Below, in pieces: positions 32,097 to 40,331 of a DNA stretch of 52,658 bases. A program made the translations under genes and the position numbers. The stretch is from CAYVTZ01 sp964454685 (lineage in GTDB: Bacteria; Bacillota; Clostridia; Christensenellales; Christensenellaceae), in NCBI GenBank assembly GCA_964454685.1, contig CAYVTZ010000019.1, positions 1 to 52,658 on the forward strand. The letters run 5' to 3'. A model generated the notes under the pieces. It was not told where the DNA came from. It saw only the letters and a program-made list of their open reading frames with translations, and did not search any database. The stretch's first letter is position 1. The number at the start of each line of letters is the position of its first letter.

Positions 32097-32375
32097 TCAA
32101 GGATTGGCGTATGTATCGCCCAAATCCGGCGGTTGCTCCTCCGGTTTGCTCATCAACTGTTCATACATTTCATCACCCACGCACTCCCGTGCAAAACTGC
32201 ACCAGCGAATGCAGGAAATAATGTCATTAAACGCCTCAAATCCACAGTTGGGGCAAGGAATTTTGCTGTCTGTGGAAAACAGCTCAATCTCGCCGCCGCA
32301 TTGCGGACAGGTTTTCACCTTTAAAGTAGGCGTCCCTTTGATGTTGATCGATCCGGGACAAAATTTTTCAGCCAT
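32097..32375 (-). CDS. small zinc-ribbon protein with Cys-rich tail
   Basis: 92 residues from the Met at 32375 (AAGGTGA before it). It opens MAEKFCPGSINIKGTPTLKV, followed by CPQCGGEIELFSTDSKIPCPNCG (one zinc ribbon, kept here as motif), then a tail with SCIRWCSFARECVGDEMYEQLM that adds three Cys and may bind a second metal or Fe-S centre. The tail motif SCI-x-WC-x3-EC-VG recurs in small proteins of anaerobes, to my memory without a known role. Paralogue of the adjacent 61-residue protein and probably in the same operon. Confidence 0.7.
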   Translation of the reverse strand: MAEKFCPGSINIKGTPTLKVKTCPQCGGEIELFSTDSKIPCPNCGFEAFNDIISCIRWCSFARECVGDEMYEQLMSKPEEQPPDLGDTYANP

Positions 32376-32580
32376 GATTCTCACCTTACTTTCTATGATG
32401 TTCGCCGGATACATTCCTCACTGTACCGACAAAAATGCCCCGCACCCGCGCGGCATCCAAAGCCTACCTCATTCCAAACTCTCAAAAAAACATATTGCCT
32501 TGGTAGGTATTATATTCATAAACCATTTACGTACATTTTAATCGAACAAAATTTTCTTTTGCGAATCCCTCTCCTCACGC

Positions 32581-32610
32581 TTGACAGTCCGTCCGGCTTT
32601 GTGCAAGAAT
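32581..32610 (+). promoter_or_regulatory. promoter of first lacI-type gene
   Basis: TTGACA (32581-32586), 18-nt spacer, AAGAAT (32605-32610). Start expected near 32617, about 33 nt before the ATG. Confidence 0.5.
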
Positions 32611-32649
32611 AAAGCATATTCACGCGCGTCCAAAGAAGGGGGGATTCTT

Positions 32650-33660
32650 ATGACAACCATCAAAGAAGTCGCTCAAAAGGCAGGTGTTTCCAAATCTACC
32701 GTTTCCCGCGTACTCAACGACGGCTATGTGGATGCGCAAACGCGCCAGCGGGTCGAGGAAACCATCAAAGAATTAAAATACACTCCCAATGCGCTCGCCT
32801 CCGGTATTCGCACGGGAAAATCCCGCATGATCGCCGTGATGATTCCGGATTCTTCCAATGCCTTTTACATTCAAATGTTTAAAGAGATCGAGCGCAGCGC
32901 CATCCAGCGCGGTTATATGGTACTGCTTTGTGATACCAATCGTTCGGTGGAAAACGAAATCAGCTTCACCGAGCATCTTTTGGGACGCAGTATAGACGGT
33001 CTGCTGTATTTTGCGCAAGAAAAACTGGAGCGCAACGAACGTTACTTTTGTAATCTTTCCAAGACGCTTCCGGTCGTGTTTATGGACCAGATTTTTGCGG
33101 AAAACAAAGAGATTTCCTTTGTCGCCATTGATGGCACACGCGGCATGAGCGATGTAGTCGATCTGCTCGTCTCCAAAGGGCGCCGACATCTCGCATTCAT
33201 TAATCTTCCCAGTCTGCATAACATCGATAAACCGCGTTTCGATAGTTATTGTGCGGCATTGCAGCGGCATGCGCTGGCATTCGATGCGGATTTAGTCATC
33301 CACCGCGATGCAGACGCGCAAGCGGAATTGATCGACGAAGGTTATATCGCAACGCGGCTGCTATGCGCAAAAAAGAAACCCATCGATGCCATCATCACGC
33401 CGGCAGATCAGCTCGCAGTTGGGGTCATCAAATATCTCAAAGAAGCCGGTATCCACGTTCCACAGCAAATTTGCGTCACCGGTTTTGACGATATCCACCT
33501 GTGTACCGTCGTAGAGCCCAGCATCACCACGGTGCGCCAGCCCATTCAGCAAATGGCACAAACGGCAACCACATTGCTTTTGGACAAAATCGAAGAAAAG
33601 CCAATCACACGGGATCGTATCGCATTTCGCGGCGAAATCATTGAGCGCGAAAGCACCTGA
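32650..33660 (+). CDS. LacI family regulator of the UroD-like/ABC sugar operon
   Basis: 336 residues from the ATG at 32650, following GGGGGG. N-terminal HTH MTTIKEVAQKAGVSKSTVSR and hinge YTPNALASGIRTGKS; periplasmic-binding-like effector domain (IAVMIPDSSNAFYIQMFKEI, GLLYFAQEK, ITGFDD-like VTGFDDIHL, and SITTVRQPI at the end). It lies 265 bp upstream of, and codirectional with, the transport operon, whose promoter carries a perfect LacI-type operator (33803-33820). Inducer presumably the imported sugar or its phosphate. Confidence 0.93.
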   Translation: MTTIKEVAQKAGVSKSTVSRVLNDGYVDAQTRQRVEETIKELKYTPNALASGIRTGKSRMIAVMIPDSSNAFYIQMFKEIERSAIQRGYMVLLCDTNRSVENEISFTEHLLGRSIDGLLYFAQEKLERNERYFCNLSKTLPVVFMDQIFAENKEISFVAIDGTRGMSDVVDLLVSKGRRHLAFINLPSLHNIDKPRFDSYCAALQRHALAFDADLVIHRDADAQAELIDEGYIATRLLCAKKKPIDAIITPADQLAVGVIKYLKEAGIHVPQQICVTGFDDIHLCTVVEPSITTVRQPIQQMAQTATTLLLDKIEEKPITRDRIAFRGEIIEREST

Positions 33661-33741
33661 CCCCGTTGTCGCCCGCAACTGCGGTCGCATCGCGCCTGCC
33701 GCGCCTTCATTGCTACCTCCGAAAAAATTTCAAAAAGGGTC

Positions 33742-33770
33742 TTGACACACTTTTCTTTTTGTCATATATT
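33742..33770 (+). promoter_or_regulatory. promoter of UroD-like/ABC sugar operon
   Basis: TTGACA (33742-33747), 17-nt spacer, TATATT (33765-33770); start near 33777. Confidence 0.75.
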
Positions 33771-33802
33771 AGGTGCATAGTCTAAGAAGGTGTTATGTGA
33801 AA

Positions 33803-33820
33803 TGTGGGAACGTTCCCACA
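33803..33820. promoter_or_regulatory. LacI-type operator, 18-bp perfect palindrome
   Basis: TGTGGGAACGTTCCCACA with the central AACGTT typical of LacI/GalR operators. It sits about 27-44 nt after the expected transcription start, so a bound repressor would block elongation or clearance. No second copy of this sequence was found in the window. Confidence 0.75.
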
Positions 33821-33925
33821 CGAAACACAACTTTTCCAAACGCAAGAAAATTCAATCAAATTGTGCAAGGCGTAACCCGCGTCTAGTGTGTTTTGTTTAC
33901 CCAAAAACAACAAGTGGAGGAAATC

Positions 33926-35161
33926 ATGAATTCAAGAGAAAGAGTTTTGGCAGCGCTCAATCACAAACAACCCGATCGCATCCCCGTCGACTGCGGCGGA
34001 CACCGCTCCAGCGGATTTTCGGTGCAGGCGTACAAAAATCTGCGGGCGTATCTGGGCTTACCGCAAAGAGAGCTGTATATCTATGATCTCATCCAGCAGC
34101 TTGCCTATCCCGATGATGATATCATCGAGCTGTTTGGGCTGGATGTGCTGGACTTCGGACGTGGATTTATGCAGGATGCAGCCTATTGGAAGGATTGGCA
34201 GCTTCAGGATGGCACCCCCATCAAAATTCCGGCATTTGTGGATATCCGTAAGGAAAACGGCGGCTATGCACTGTATAACGCCGATGGCGTGATGGTCGGC
34301 ATCCAAAAAGAAGGGTGCTTGTACTTCGAGCAGACCTGCTTTGCGCTGGAGCATAAGCAGGACGAGGACTATTCCACCCTCGCGCAGGATATGAACGGCA
34401 ATATGTGGTGCGCCGTAGGGTTGCCCCCCGCACCGCTGGGCTTTGAAGGCGCAGACCGCGAAAAACGCATCCAAGCGGTGAATGCGCTGCGCGCCTCTAC
34501 CGATAAAGCGCTCTATGGTATCTTCGGCGGCAGCCTTTACGAAAACGGCGGCATGCTGTTTGGGCTGGGCAACTTCATCGCGGATATGGCGGGCGAGCCG
34601 GAAAAGGTCAACAAGTTTCTGGACGCGCTCACCGAAGTGCATCTGCAAAACCTTAAATTGTTTCTGGACACCTACGGCAGCCGCATTGATGTATTGGGAT
34701 TTTCGGATGACCTCGGGATGCAGACCGGCCCGCAGATGTCCCCCAAAATGTACCGCGAACTGTTCAAGCCGCGCCACGAAGCATTGTTTCGCTATGCCAA
34801 ACAGCACAGCCCCAACATCAAGCTATGTATGCACTGCTGCGGGGGCATCGAGCCTCTCCTGCCGGATATCATCGACGCAGGCATGGACGCCATCAATCCC
34901 GTGCAAATCTCCTGCGAAGGCATGGATCTGAAAACATTAAAGGCAAAATACGGCAAAGACCTCACCTTCTGGGGCGGCGGCTGCGATACGCGCACCATAT
35001 TACCCGAAGGTACGCCGCAGCAGGTCAAAGATCACGTCAAACAAAATCTTGAGATCATGTTCCAAGACGGCGGGTTCGTGTTCCAGCAGGTGCACAATAT
35101 TCTGGGGAACGTTCCCCCGCAAAACATCGTCGCCATGTTTGAAGCAGTCAAAGAATTTTGA
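33926..35161 (+). CDS. UroD-like protein 1 (uroporphyrinogen decarboxylase / MtaA-like family)
   Basis: 411 residues from the ATG at 33926 (TGGAGGAAATC before it). N-terminal signature NSRERVLAALNHKQPDRIPV is the family hallmark. The TIM-barrel has SDDLGMQTGPQMSPKMYREL (residues 260-279), His303-Cys304-Cys305-Gly where MtaA-type methyltransferases have the zinc ligand pair H-x-C-G, and WGGGCDTRTILPEGTPQQV. The third zinc Cys of MtaA is replaced by a VHNILGNVPPQN segment. It lacks the heme-pathway context of true HemE. First gene of the operon, 57 nt before the binding-protein gene. A methyl-transfer or lyase role on a sugar-derived substrate is inference. Confidence 0.8.
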   Translation: MNSRERVLAALNHKQPDRIPVDCGGHRSSGFSVQAYKNLRAYLGLPQRELYIYDLIQQLAYPDDDIIELFGLDVLDFGRGFMQDAAYWKDWQLQDGTPIKIPAFVDIRKENGGYALYNADGVMVGIQKEGCLYFEQTCFALEHKQDEDYSTLAQDMNGNMWCAVGLPPAPLGFEGADREKRIQAVNALRASTDKALYGIFGGSLYENGGMLFGLGNFIADMAGEPEKVNKFLDALTEVHLQNLKLFLDTYGSRIDVLGFSDDLGMQTGPQMSPKMYRELFKPRHEALFRYAKQHSPNIKLCMHCCGGIEPLLPDIIDAGMDAINPVQISCEGMDLKTLKAKYGKDLTFWGGGCDTRTILPEGTPQQVKDHVKQNLEIMFQDGGFVFQQVHNILGNVPPQNIVAMFEAVKEF

Positions 35162-35217
35162 GTTTCCTGCCATAAGTCGGCAGGAATAGCAATACAAAAC
35201 AAAAAGGAGAAGAAAAA

Positions 35218-36219
35218 ATGAAAAAAATTGTTGCAATCGTATTATGCGTCGTACTGATGTCCCTCGCGCTGGTTGCCTGCGGCGCGCCCGCAGCAGCTCC
35301 GGCAGCAGAGACCGCAGCGGCAGCAGATGCAAAAACCGAATCGGCAGCCCCCGCTGCGGCAAGCAAGGATGTCAAGTTGGCATTGGTGCTCCATGCAATG
35401 AACAGCTCGTTCTTTGCAAAGATTCAAGAAGGCGCGCAGAAAGCGGGCGAAGACCTCGGCATCACCGTCGACGTCATGGCTCCCTCTGTCCCCAACAGCT
35501 TAGACGAGCAGGTTAACATGATCGAAACCTGTATCTCCAAAGGCTATGACGGCATCGCAACCGTTGTGTGGGATCCCGAAGGCTTCAACTCCGTCATCAA
35601 AAAGGCGAAGGACGCAGGCATCACCGTGGTCGGCATCAATCAGGATGCGCCGGACAGCGGCAGACAGGCTTTCATCGGTCAGGATAACGAGGACGCAGGC
35701 TATCAGCTCGGTATGTATATGTTCGGTGATGTGATGGGCGGCAAAGGCAACTATATCGTCGCAAGCTGCGCACCCACCAACACCGCGCTCATCGCCAGAA
35801 CCGAAGGCATCCGCCGCGCGGCAAAAGAATTCCCCGAAATCAAAGAGCTTACCCTCGTTGATATCGGCACAGACCTCACCGGCGCAGTCAGCGTCATCGA
35901 AAACGCTTATGCAGCAAATCCCGATGTCACCGCGTTCCTCGGCGTAGACGTATATTCCGAAGCAATCGGCACCTTCGTCGCTTCCAAAGGTTTGGAAGGC
36001 AAAGTGTATGGCGCAGGTTTCGACCTCACAGAGGGAACGCTCAAGCACATCAAAAACAATGCAATGCAGCTCACCATCGGTCAAAATCCCTTCTTGCAGG
36101 GTTATTACCCAATGGTAGAAATGTTCCTGAATAAGACCTATGGCTATGCGCCCATCGACTTTGCAACCGGCGCTATGATGGTCACCAAGGACAACGTAGA
36201 CAGCGTACAGCCGGAATAA
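35218..36219 (+). CDS. sugar ABC transporter substrate-binding lipoprotein (RbsB type)
   Basis: 333 residues. Lipoprotein signal peptide with lipobox LVAC (Cys21), an Ala/Pro/Thr-rich spacer (to about 48), then a cluster-B periplasmic-binding fold: VKLALVLHAMNSSFFAKIQE, DGIATVVWDPEGFNSVIKKA, GITVVGINQDAPDS, VTAFLGVDVYSEAIG, GAGFDLTEGTLKHIK, IGQNPFLQGYYP. This is the ribose/autoinducer-2/xylose class and captures a pentose-like ligand. AAAAAGGAGAAG precedes the start. Followed by a hairpin-flanked repeat before the permease gene, which may raise its mRNA level relative to the rest. Confidence 0.93.
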   Translation: MKKIVAIVLCVVLMSLALVACGAPAAAPAAETAAAADAKTESAAPAAASKDVKLALVLHAMNSSFFAKIQEGAQKAGEDLGITVDVMAPSVPNSLDEQVNMIETCISKGYDGIATVVWDPEGFNSVIKKAKDAGITVVGINQDAPDSGRQAFIGQDNEDAGYQLGMYMFGDVMGGKGNYIVASCAPTNTALIARTEGIRRAAKEFPEIKELTLVDIGTDLTGAVSVIENAYAANPDVTAFLGVDVYSEAIGTFVASKGLEGKVYGAGFDLTEGTLKHIKNNAMQLTIGQNPFLQGYYPMVEMFLNKTYGYAPIDFATGAMMVTKDNVDSVQPE

Positions 36220-36240
36220 GCACGGCAAATAAAAATGGCA

Positions 36241-36260
36241 GGGGTCGGATGTTTGTCCTC
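36241..36260 (+). repeat. left, diverged copy of the intercistronic hairpin flanking R4
   Basis: GGGGTCGGATGTTTGTCCTC matches the right-hand hairpin (36454-36473) at 16 of 20 positions; the shared first 12 bases are identical but the second arm has decayed so the stem no longer closes. Confidence 0.6.
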
Positions 36261-36453
36261 AGAGTGTCAAAGAAGTCTCAGCGCCTTGTCAGGCTGGCAA
36301 GAAAGCCGCAAGTCAAGGCGCAAGAACTTGCAAAAGGCGAGATTGAATATATCATTCATCGAGGTTTTTGCCAGTTCGGCAACGACAGAAGTCATTTTCT
36401 TCCTTAGTTTTCTTTTAGGGAAAATGACGGTTGCGGCTTTATCGGCAGCCTGA
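36261..36453 (+). repeat. dispersed structured repeat, copy R4, inside the sugar-transport operon
   Basis: 193 bp, clearly homologous to R3 along its length. Arms: GTCAGGCTGGCAAGAAAGCC with GGCTTTATCGGCAGCCTGA; GCCGCAAGTCA with TGACGGTTGCGGC; internal GTCATTTTCTTCC with GGGAAAATGAC. It lies between the binding-protein gene and the permease gene. Confidence 0.75.
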
Positions 36454-36473
36454 GGGGTCGGATGTCCGACCCC
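36454..36473 (+). terminator. intercistronic hairpin between binding protein and permease
   Basis: GGGGTCGG, loop ATGT, CCGACCCC: a perfect 8-bp stem, no T-run. Such hairpins after binding-protein genes partly terminate or protect the 3' end so that the binding protein is made in excess. Confidence 0.6.
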
Positions 36474-36501
36474 ACTACACGAAATTGTGGAGAGTAACAG
36501 T

Positions 36502-37482
36502 ATGGAAAAAGCAATCGAATTGCAGGGAAAGCGCAAAAAGAAAAGATTTCGGGAATTCGGCGTACTCATGGTGCTGGTCGCCATCGTCGTCGTACTGTCC
36601 TTTGCGTCAGACGCATTCCTGAATCCCACCAACCTCATCAACGTCATTCGTCAAACGGTCGAAATCAGCATCATGGCAATCGGTATGACGTTTGTCATCG
36701 TAGCCGCCGAGATCGATTTGTCCGTCGGCTCCATCTATGGCGCGACTGCAATGTTCGCGGCAATGATGTTCCGTTCGGGTCTCAATCCCACGCTTGTGTT
36801 CCTCATGACCATCGGTATGGGTCTCGGAGTCGGCTTCGTCAACGGCTTTTTGTCTACCAAGGCAAGGATGCCCGCCTTCATCGTCACATTGGGAACCATG
36901 CAGCTCTTTCGCAGCGTCGCCTATGGCATCTCCGGCGGTCAAAGCCTCAGTTCCTTCCCCGACGCCGCAATGGATAGCTGGGTCTTTCAAATGGGCGGCA
37001 GCATTGGCCCCATTCCGGTGCAGGTCATCGTCATGGCGGGTATGTTCATCGTGGCGCACATCGTCATGACCAAAACCAAATTCGGCTTTGATATCTATGC
37101 AACGGGCGGCAACAAACGCGCCGCAATGCTGGGCGGTATTGGCGTGGATCGCGTCAAAATCGTTGCGTTTATGATTAACGGCGCACTGTGCGCATTCGCA
37201 GGCATCGTTGGCATCGCATACCTCAATTCCGTTCCCACCACAGCAGGCGCAGGACGCGAAATGGATGTCATTGCGGCAGTCATTTTGGGCGGCGCGGCAC
37301 TCACCGGCGGGCGCGGCACCATTTTAGGTACGCTGATCGGCGCTGTCATCATGAGTGTGATTAAAAACGGCATGGTGCTCCTGAGCGTTCCGGCATTTTG
37401 GCAGTCCGGCTTCATCGGCATCGTCATCATCCTTGCCGTCTTGCTCGATACATGGATCATGCAGTCCAACAAGGCAAAGTAA
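36502..37482 (+). CDS. sugar ABC transporter permease (RbsC type)
   Basis: 326 residues from the ATG at 36502 (GGAGAGTAACAGT before it), about ten membrane segments. RbsC/BPD_transp_2 features: SIMAIGMTFVIVAAEIDLSV with GSIYGATA, FVNGFLSTKARMPAFIVTLG, and the EAA-like VDRVKIVAFMINGALCAFAG then REMDVIAAVILGGAALTGG. Forms the membrane channel with the ATPase encoded 11 nt downstream. Confidence 0.94.
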   Translation: MEKAIELQGKRKKKRFREFGVLMVLVAIVVVLSFASDAFLNPTNLINVIRQTVEISIMAIGMTFVIVAAEIDLSVGSIYGATAMFAAMMFRSGLNPTLVFLMTIGMGLGVGFVNGFLSTKARMPAFIVTLGTMQLFRSVAYGISGGQSLSSFPDAAMDSWVFQMGGSIGPIPVQVIVMAGMFIVAHIVMTKTKFGFDIYATGGNKRAAMLGGIGVDRVKIVAFMINGALCAFAGIVGIAYLNSVPTTAGAGREMDVIAAVILGGAALTGGRGTILGTLIGAVIMSVIKNGMVLLSVPAFWQSGFIGIVIILAVLLDTWIMQSNKAK

Positions 37483-37493
37483 GGAGGCCGAAT

Positions 37494-38984
37494 ATGCAAC
37501 CTTATATTGAATTCAAACACATCATCAAAAAATTCGGCGGCACCACCGCGCTCAACGATGTCTCTTTCGATGTCCGCAAGGGCGAAGTGCATTGCCTTTG
37601 CGGGGAAAACGGCTCCGGTAAGTCCACACTCATCAATATCTGCGGCGGGGTGTTCTCCCCCACCGGCGGCGAGATTTGGATGGAGGGCAAACCGCAAAAG
37701 ATTTCCAGCATCGCCAAGTCGGAAAGCCTCGGCTTTGCCATCGTGCATCAGGAAGTTCCGCTGTGCCTGAACATGAGCATCGCACACAATATTTTCCTCG
37801 GCTCCTCCGAAAGCGTCAGCGGTGTGTTCCTCAACGAAAAATATATGAGCGATAAAACGCAGGAATTGCTGGATCTCTTTCAGCTCAAGCTCAACCCCAA
37901 TCAGCTGGTGGAAACCTTGAGCATCGCAGAGCAATCCATCATCCAGATTGCCAAAGCAGTCTATTACAAACCGGATATCCTGATTTTGGATGAGCCTACC
38001 GCCGCACTCACCAACGACCAGCGCGATGTCATGTTTAAAATCGTCAAACAGCTCAAAGAAGAACGCGGCACCACCATTTTGTATGTCAGTCACCGTTTGG
38101 AAGAGGTCAAATACCTCGGCGACCGCGTCACCATACTGCGCGATGGGCATTACATCACCACCAAAGACATCGCGGATGTCTCCATCGATGATCTCGTCAC
38201 CCTCATGGTGGGCAGAGAGCTGGAAAGCACGGATCACATCGTCAGCACCGCCACCGGCGAAGAAATGCTGCGCATCGAAGGGTTCACCCAAAAGGGAAAG
38301 TTTGAGAACATTTCCTTTCATGTCAATAAAGGGGAAATCATTGGCTTGGGCGGCTTTGTGGGCGCAGGCAGAACCGAGGTACTGATGGCGCTGTTCGGGG
38401 ATACCAAGCTGGATCGCGGCGACGTTTATATCGAAGGTGAAAAAGTCTCCATCAAAAAACCCAGGGACGCGATCAACCTCGGCATCAGCCTGATTCCTGA
38501 AAATCGGCGAGACGATGCGCTCATCGCAGAAATGTCCATCGAGCAAAACGCGCAGCTTGTCGTTCTTCGTGATGTCATCAAGCACGGACTCATCCAAAAA
38601 AAGGCACAGCATGCCTTAATGGACGAAATGGTCAAAAAGTATTTCATCAAGGCAGGTGACGTAAACAACGGCGTGTTGTCGCTCTCCGGCGGCAATCAGC
38701 AAAAAGTCATCATCGCCCGGTGGATCAGCAACAACCCGCGCATCCTCATTTGTGACGAACCCACGCGCGGCATCGATGTCGGCGCAAAAGCGGAAGTGCA
38801 CGCCATCCTGCGCGAAATCGCCGCACAGGGCATCGCGGTCATCGTGGTCAGTTCCGAGCTGCCCGAGCTGCTTGCGCTCAGTGATCGTATCATCGTCATG
38901 CACGAAGGTAAGGTTACGGGCGAGCTCAGCCGCGCGGAAGCCAGCGAGGAGAGCGTCATGCGCTACGCCGCGGCGGTCGGCTGA
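37494..38984 (+). CDS. sugar ABC transporter ATPase, two nucleotide-binding domains (RbsA type)
   Basis: 496 residues from the ATG at 37494 (AAGGAGG before it). First domain: Walker A GENGSGKST, signature LSIAEQSIIQIAKA, Walker B ILILDEPTAAL. Second domain: degenerate Walker A GGFVGAGRTEV, signature LSGGNQQKVIIARW, Walker B ILICDEPTRGIDVGAK. This asymmetry is the norm for RbsA/MglA/XylG. It powers uptake of the monosaccharide. Confidence 0.95.
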   Translation: MQPYIEFKHIIKKFGGTTALNDVSFDVRKGEVHCLCGENGSGKSTLINICGGVFSPTGGEIWMEGKPQKISSIAKSESLGFAIVHQEVPLCLNMSIAHNIFLGSSESVSGVFLNEKYMSDKTQELLDLFQLKLNPNQLVETLSIAEQSIIQIAKAVYYKPDILILDEPTAALTNDQRDVMFKIVKQLKEERGTTILYVSHRLEEVKYLGDRVTILRDGHYITTKDIADVSIDDLVTLMVGRELESTDHIVSTATGEEMLRIEGFTQKGKFENISFHVNKGEIIGLGGFVGAGRTEVLMALFGDTKLDRGDVYIEGEKVSIKKPRDAINLGISLIPENRRDDALIAEMSIEQNAQLVVLRDVIKHGLIQKKAQHALMDEMVKKYFIKAGDVNNGVLSLSGGNQQKVIIARWISNNPRILICDEPTRGIDVGAKAEVHAILREIAAQGIAVIVVSSELPELLALSDRIIVMHEGKVTGELSRAEASEESVMRYAAAVG

Positions 38985-39047
38985 TGCACCAGCCCGATTG
39001 TTACGGCTGACCTGCGTGACAGCAAGCACACAAAGCGAGGAAGTTTT

Positions 39048-40316
39048 ATGAAGGATCAAACACGTCTGCGCGAGCTTGCCAAACGGTATCTCGCCTATAC
39101 GCAACGCCCGCAGGAGCAGGAAAAGTCAAATCTTTGGACTCAAAAAAACGCGCTGCGCAAAACGCGCCCACTCATTTTGTGCACCCTGCCCGCAGAGGCG
39201 TGGGAAGAGCTGGTGGACGATTCTATGTGTACCATTGCAGACCCCTTCCTGCGCACCTACGAGCTGTACCTCTTGCGCCAGCTTTATCGCGCAGAGCATT
39301 TGCCGGATGATGAGGTGCTTTTGCCGGATCTGTATACCCCGCTGGTGTATTCCTTTTCGGATTGGCTGCCGGATCGAAAGCGGCCCTATTCCGGCAGCTG
39401 TTTCCGCGCGGAGTGTTTTCATCCTTCCATCGTGGAGTATGGCGATCTTGGCAAACTCCAACAGCCCAAGCTGATCGAGATAGACGAAAAGCAAGCCGAT
39501 GCCTATTACGATCAACTATCGGATGCCATCGGCGATATCCTGCCTGTGCACCGCGGCAAACCCACCACATCAGACACAGACAGTTATGTCAAAGGCTGGG
39601 GATACAGCGTCATCGACGTGCTTTGCGAATTGCGCGGCATGCAAAACATCTATCTCGACATGGCGCTCAATCCGCAGTTTGTGCACGATGCAATGGCGTT
39701 TCTCACGCAGGGCATCGCGCATTATCAGCAGGAAATGCAGCAGAATCATTTGCTGCGGCTCAACAACAACGGCTATGTCATGTCGGCAAATACGCCGCTG
39801 GGTTCCAACGGCCTTGCCATCACCAATGCGTTGCCCGCCCCCGATTTTGATCCCGCGCACGTGCGCTATCAAGACCTCTGGGGCTACGCAATGGCGCAGG
39901 AGTTTTCCGAGGTATCGCCGCAGATGCACGCGGAATTTGTGTTGCCCTATCAGCAACGCCTCCTACGCGACTTCGGGCTGGTGTCCTACGGCTGCTGCGA
40001 AGCAAACGATAAAAAGTGGGCGCAAATTTTTGCGGCATTCCCCAATTTGCGCGAGGTGTCCGTCAGCCACTGTGCCAATCTGGAAATTGCGGCAGAGCAG
40101 CTTCAAGATCGTTATGTATTTTCCTGGAAGCCGAATTGCTCTGTCATCGCAACCTTTGACGAAGATGCGATCCGTAAACAGCTTTCCCACGGGATGCAAG
40201 TTGCCAGAGATTGCCATCTAATCGTATGCCTGCGGGATAACATCACCTTGTTCGGCGCGCCCGAACGCGTGGAACGCTGGATACAAATTGCGCAACAGCT
40301 CGCCCATCAATCGTAG
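39048..40316 (+). CDS. UroD-like protein 2 (YGCCE type)
   Basis: 422 residues; GAGGAAGTTTT precedes the start. A divergent UroD/MetE-fold protein. Instead of the H-x-C-G of protein 1 it has a Tyr-Gly-Cys316-Cys317-Glu motif after GLVSYGCCEANDKKW, followed by LREVSVSHCANLEIAA and YVFSWKPNCS. The N-terminal region (KKYLA-like RYLAYTQRPQEQ, then LWTQKNALRKTRPLIL) differs from protein 1 but resembles protein 3. Related proteins are annotated only as uroporphyrinogen decarboxylase/cobalamin-independent methionine synthase family. The Cys pair plus Glu may bind zinc; the reaction is unknown. Confidence 0.7.
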   Translation: MKDQTRLRELAKRYLAYTQRPQEQEKSNLWTQKNALRKTRPLILCTLPAEAWEELVDDSMCTIADPFLRTYELYLLRQLYRAEHLPDDEVLLPDLYTPLVYSFSDWLPDRKRPYSGSCFRAECFHPSIVEYGDLGKLQQPKLIEIDEKQADAYYDQLSDAIGDILPVHRGKPTTSDTDSYVKGWGYSVIDVLCELRGMQNIYLDMALNPQFVHDAMAFLTQGIAHYQQEMQQNHLLRLNNNGYVMSANTPLGSNGLAITNALPAPDFDPAHVRYQDLWGYAMAQEFSEVSPQMHAEFVLPYQQRLLRDFGLVSYGCCEANDKKWAQIFAAFPNLREVSVSHCANLEIAAEQLQDRYVFSWKPNCSVIATFDEDAIRKQLSHGMQVARDCHLIVCLRDNITLFGAPERVERWIQIAQQLAHQS

Positions 40317-40331
40317 CAGGGAGGAGAACAC

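Noticed and set aside
33926..35161. True HemE (uroporphyrinogen decarboxylase of heme synthesis)
   Set aside because: No heme genes nearby, and the protein carries the H-x-C zinc-type motif of methyltransferase-like members; sugar-transport context.
37095..38612. 505-codon minus-strand frame across permease and ATPase genes
   Set aside because: Long only because the codon usage of the two sense genes avoids stops in that frame; it crosses a gene boundary and resembles nothing known.
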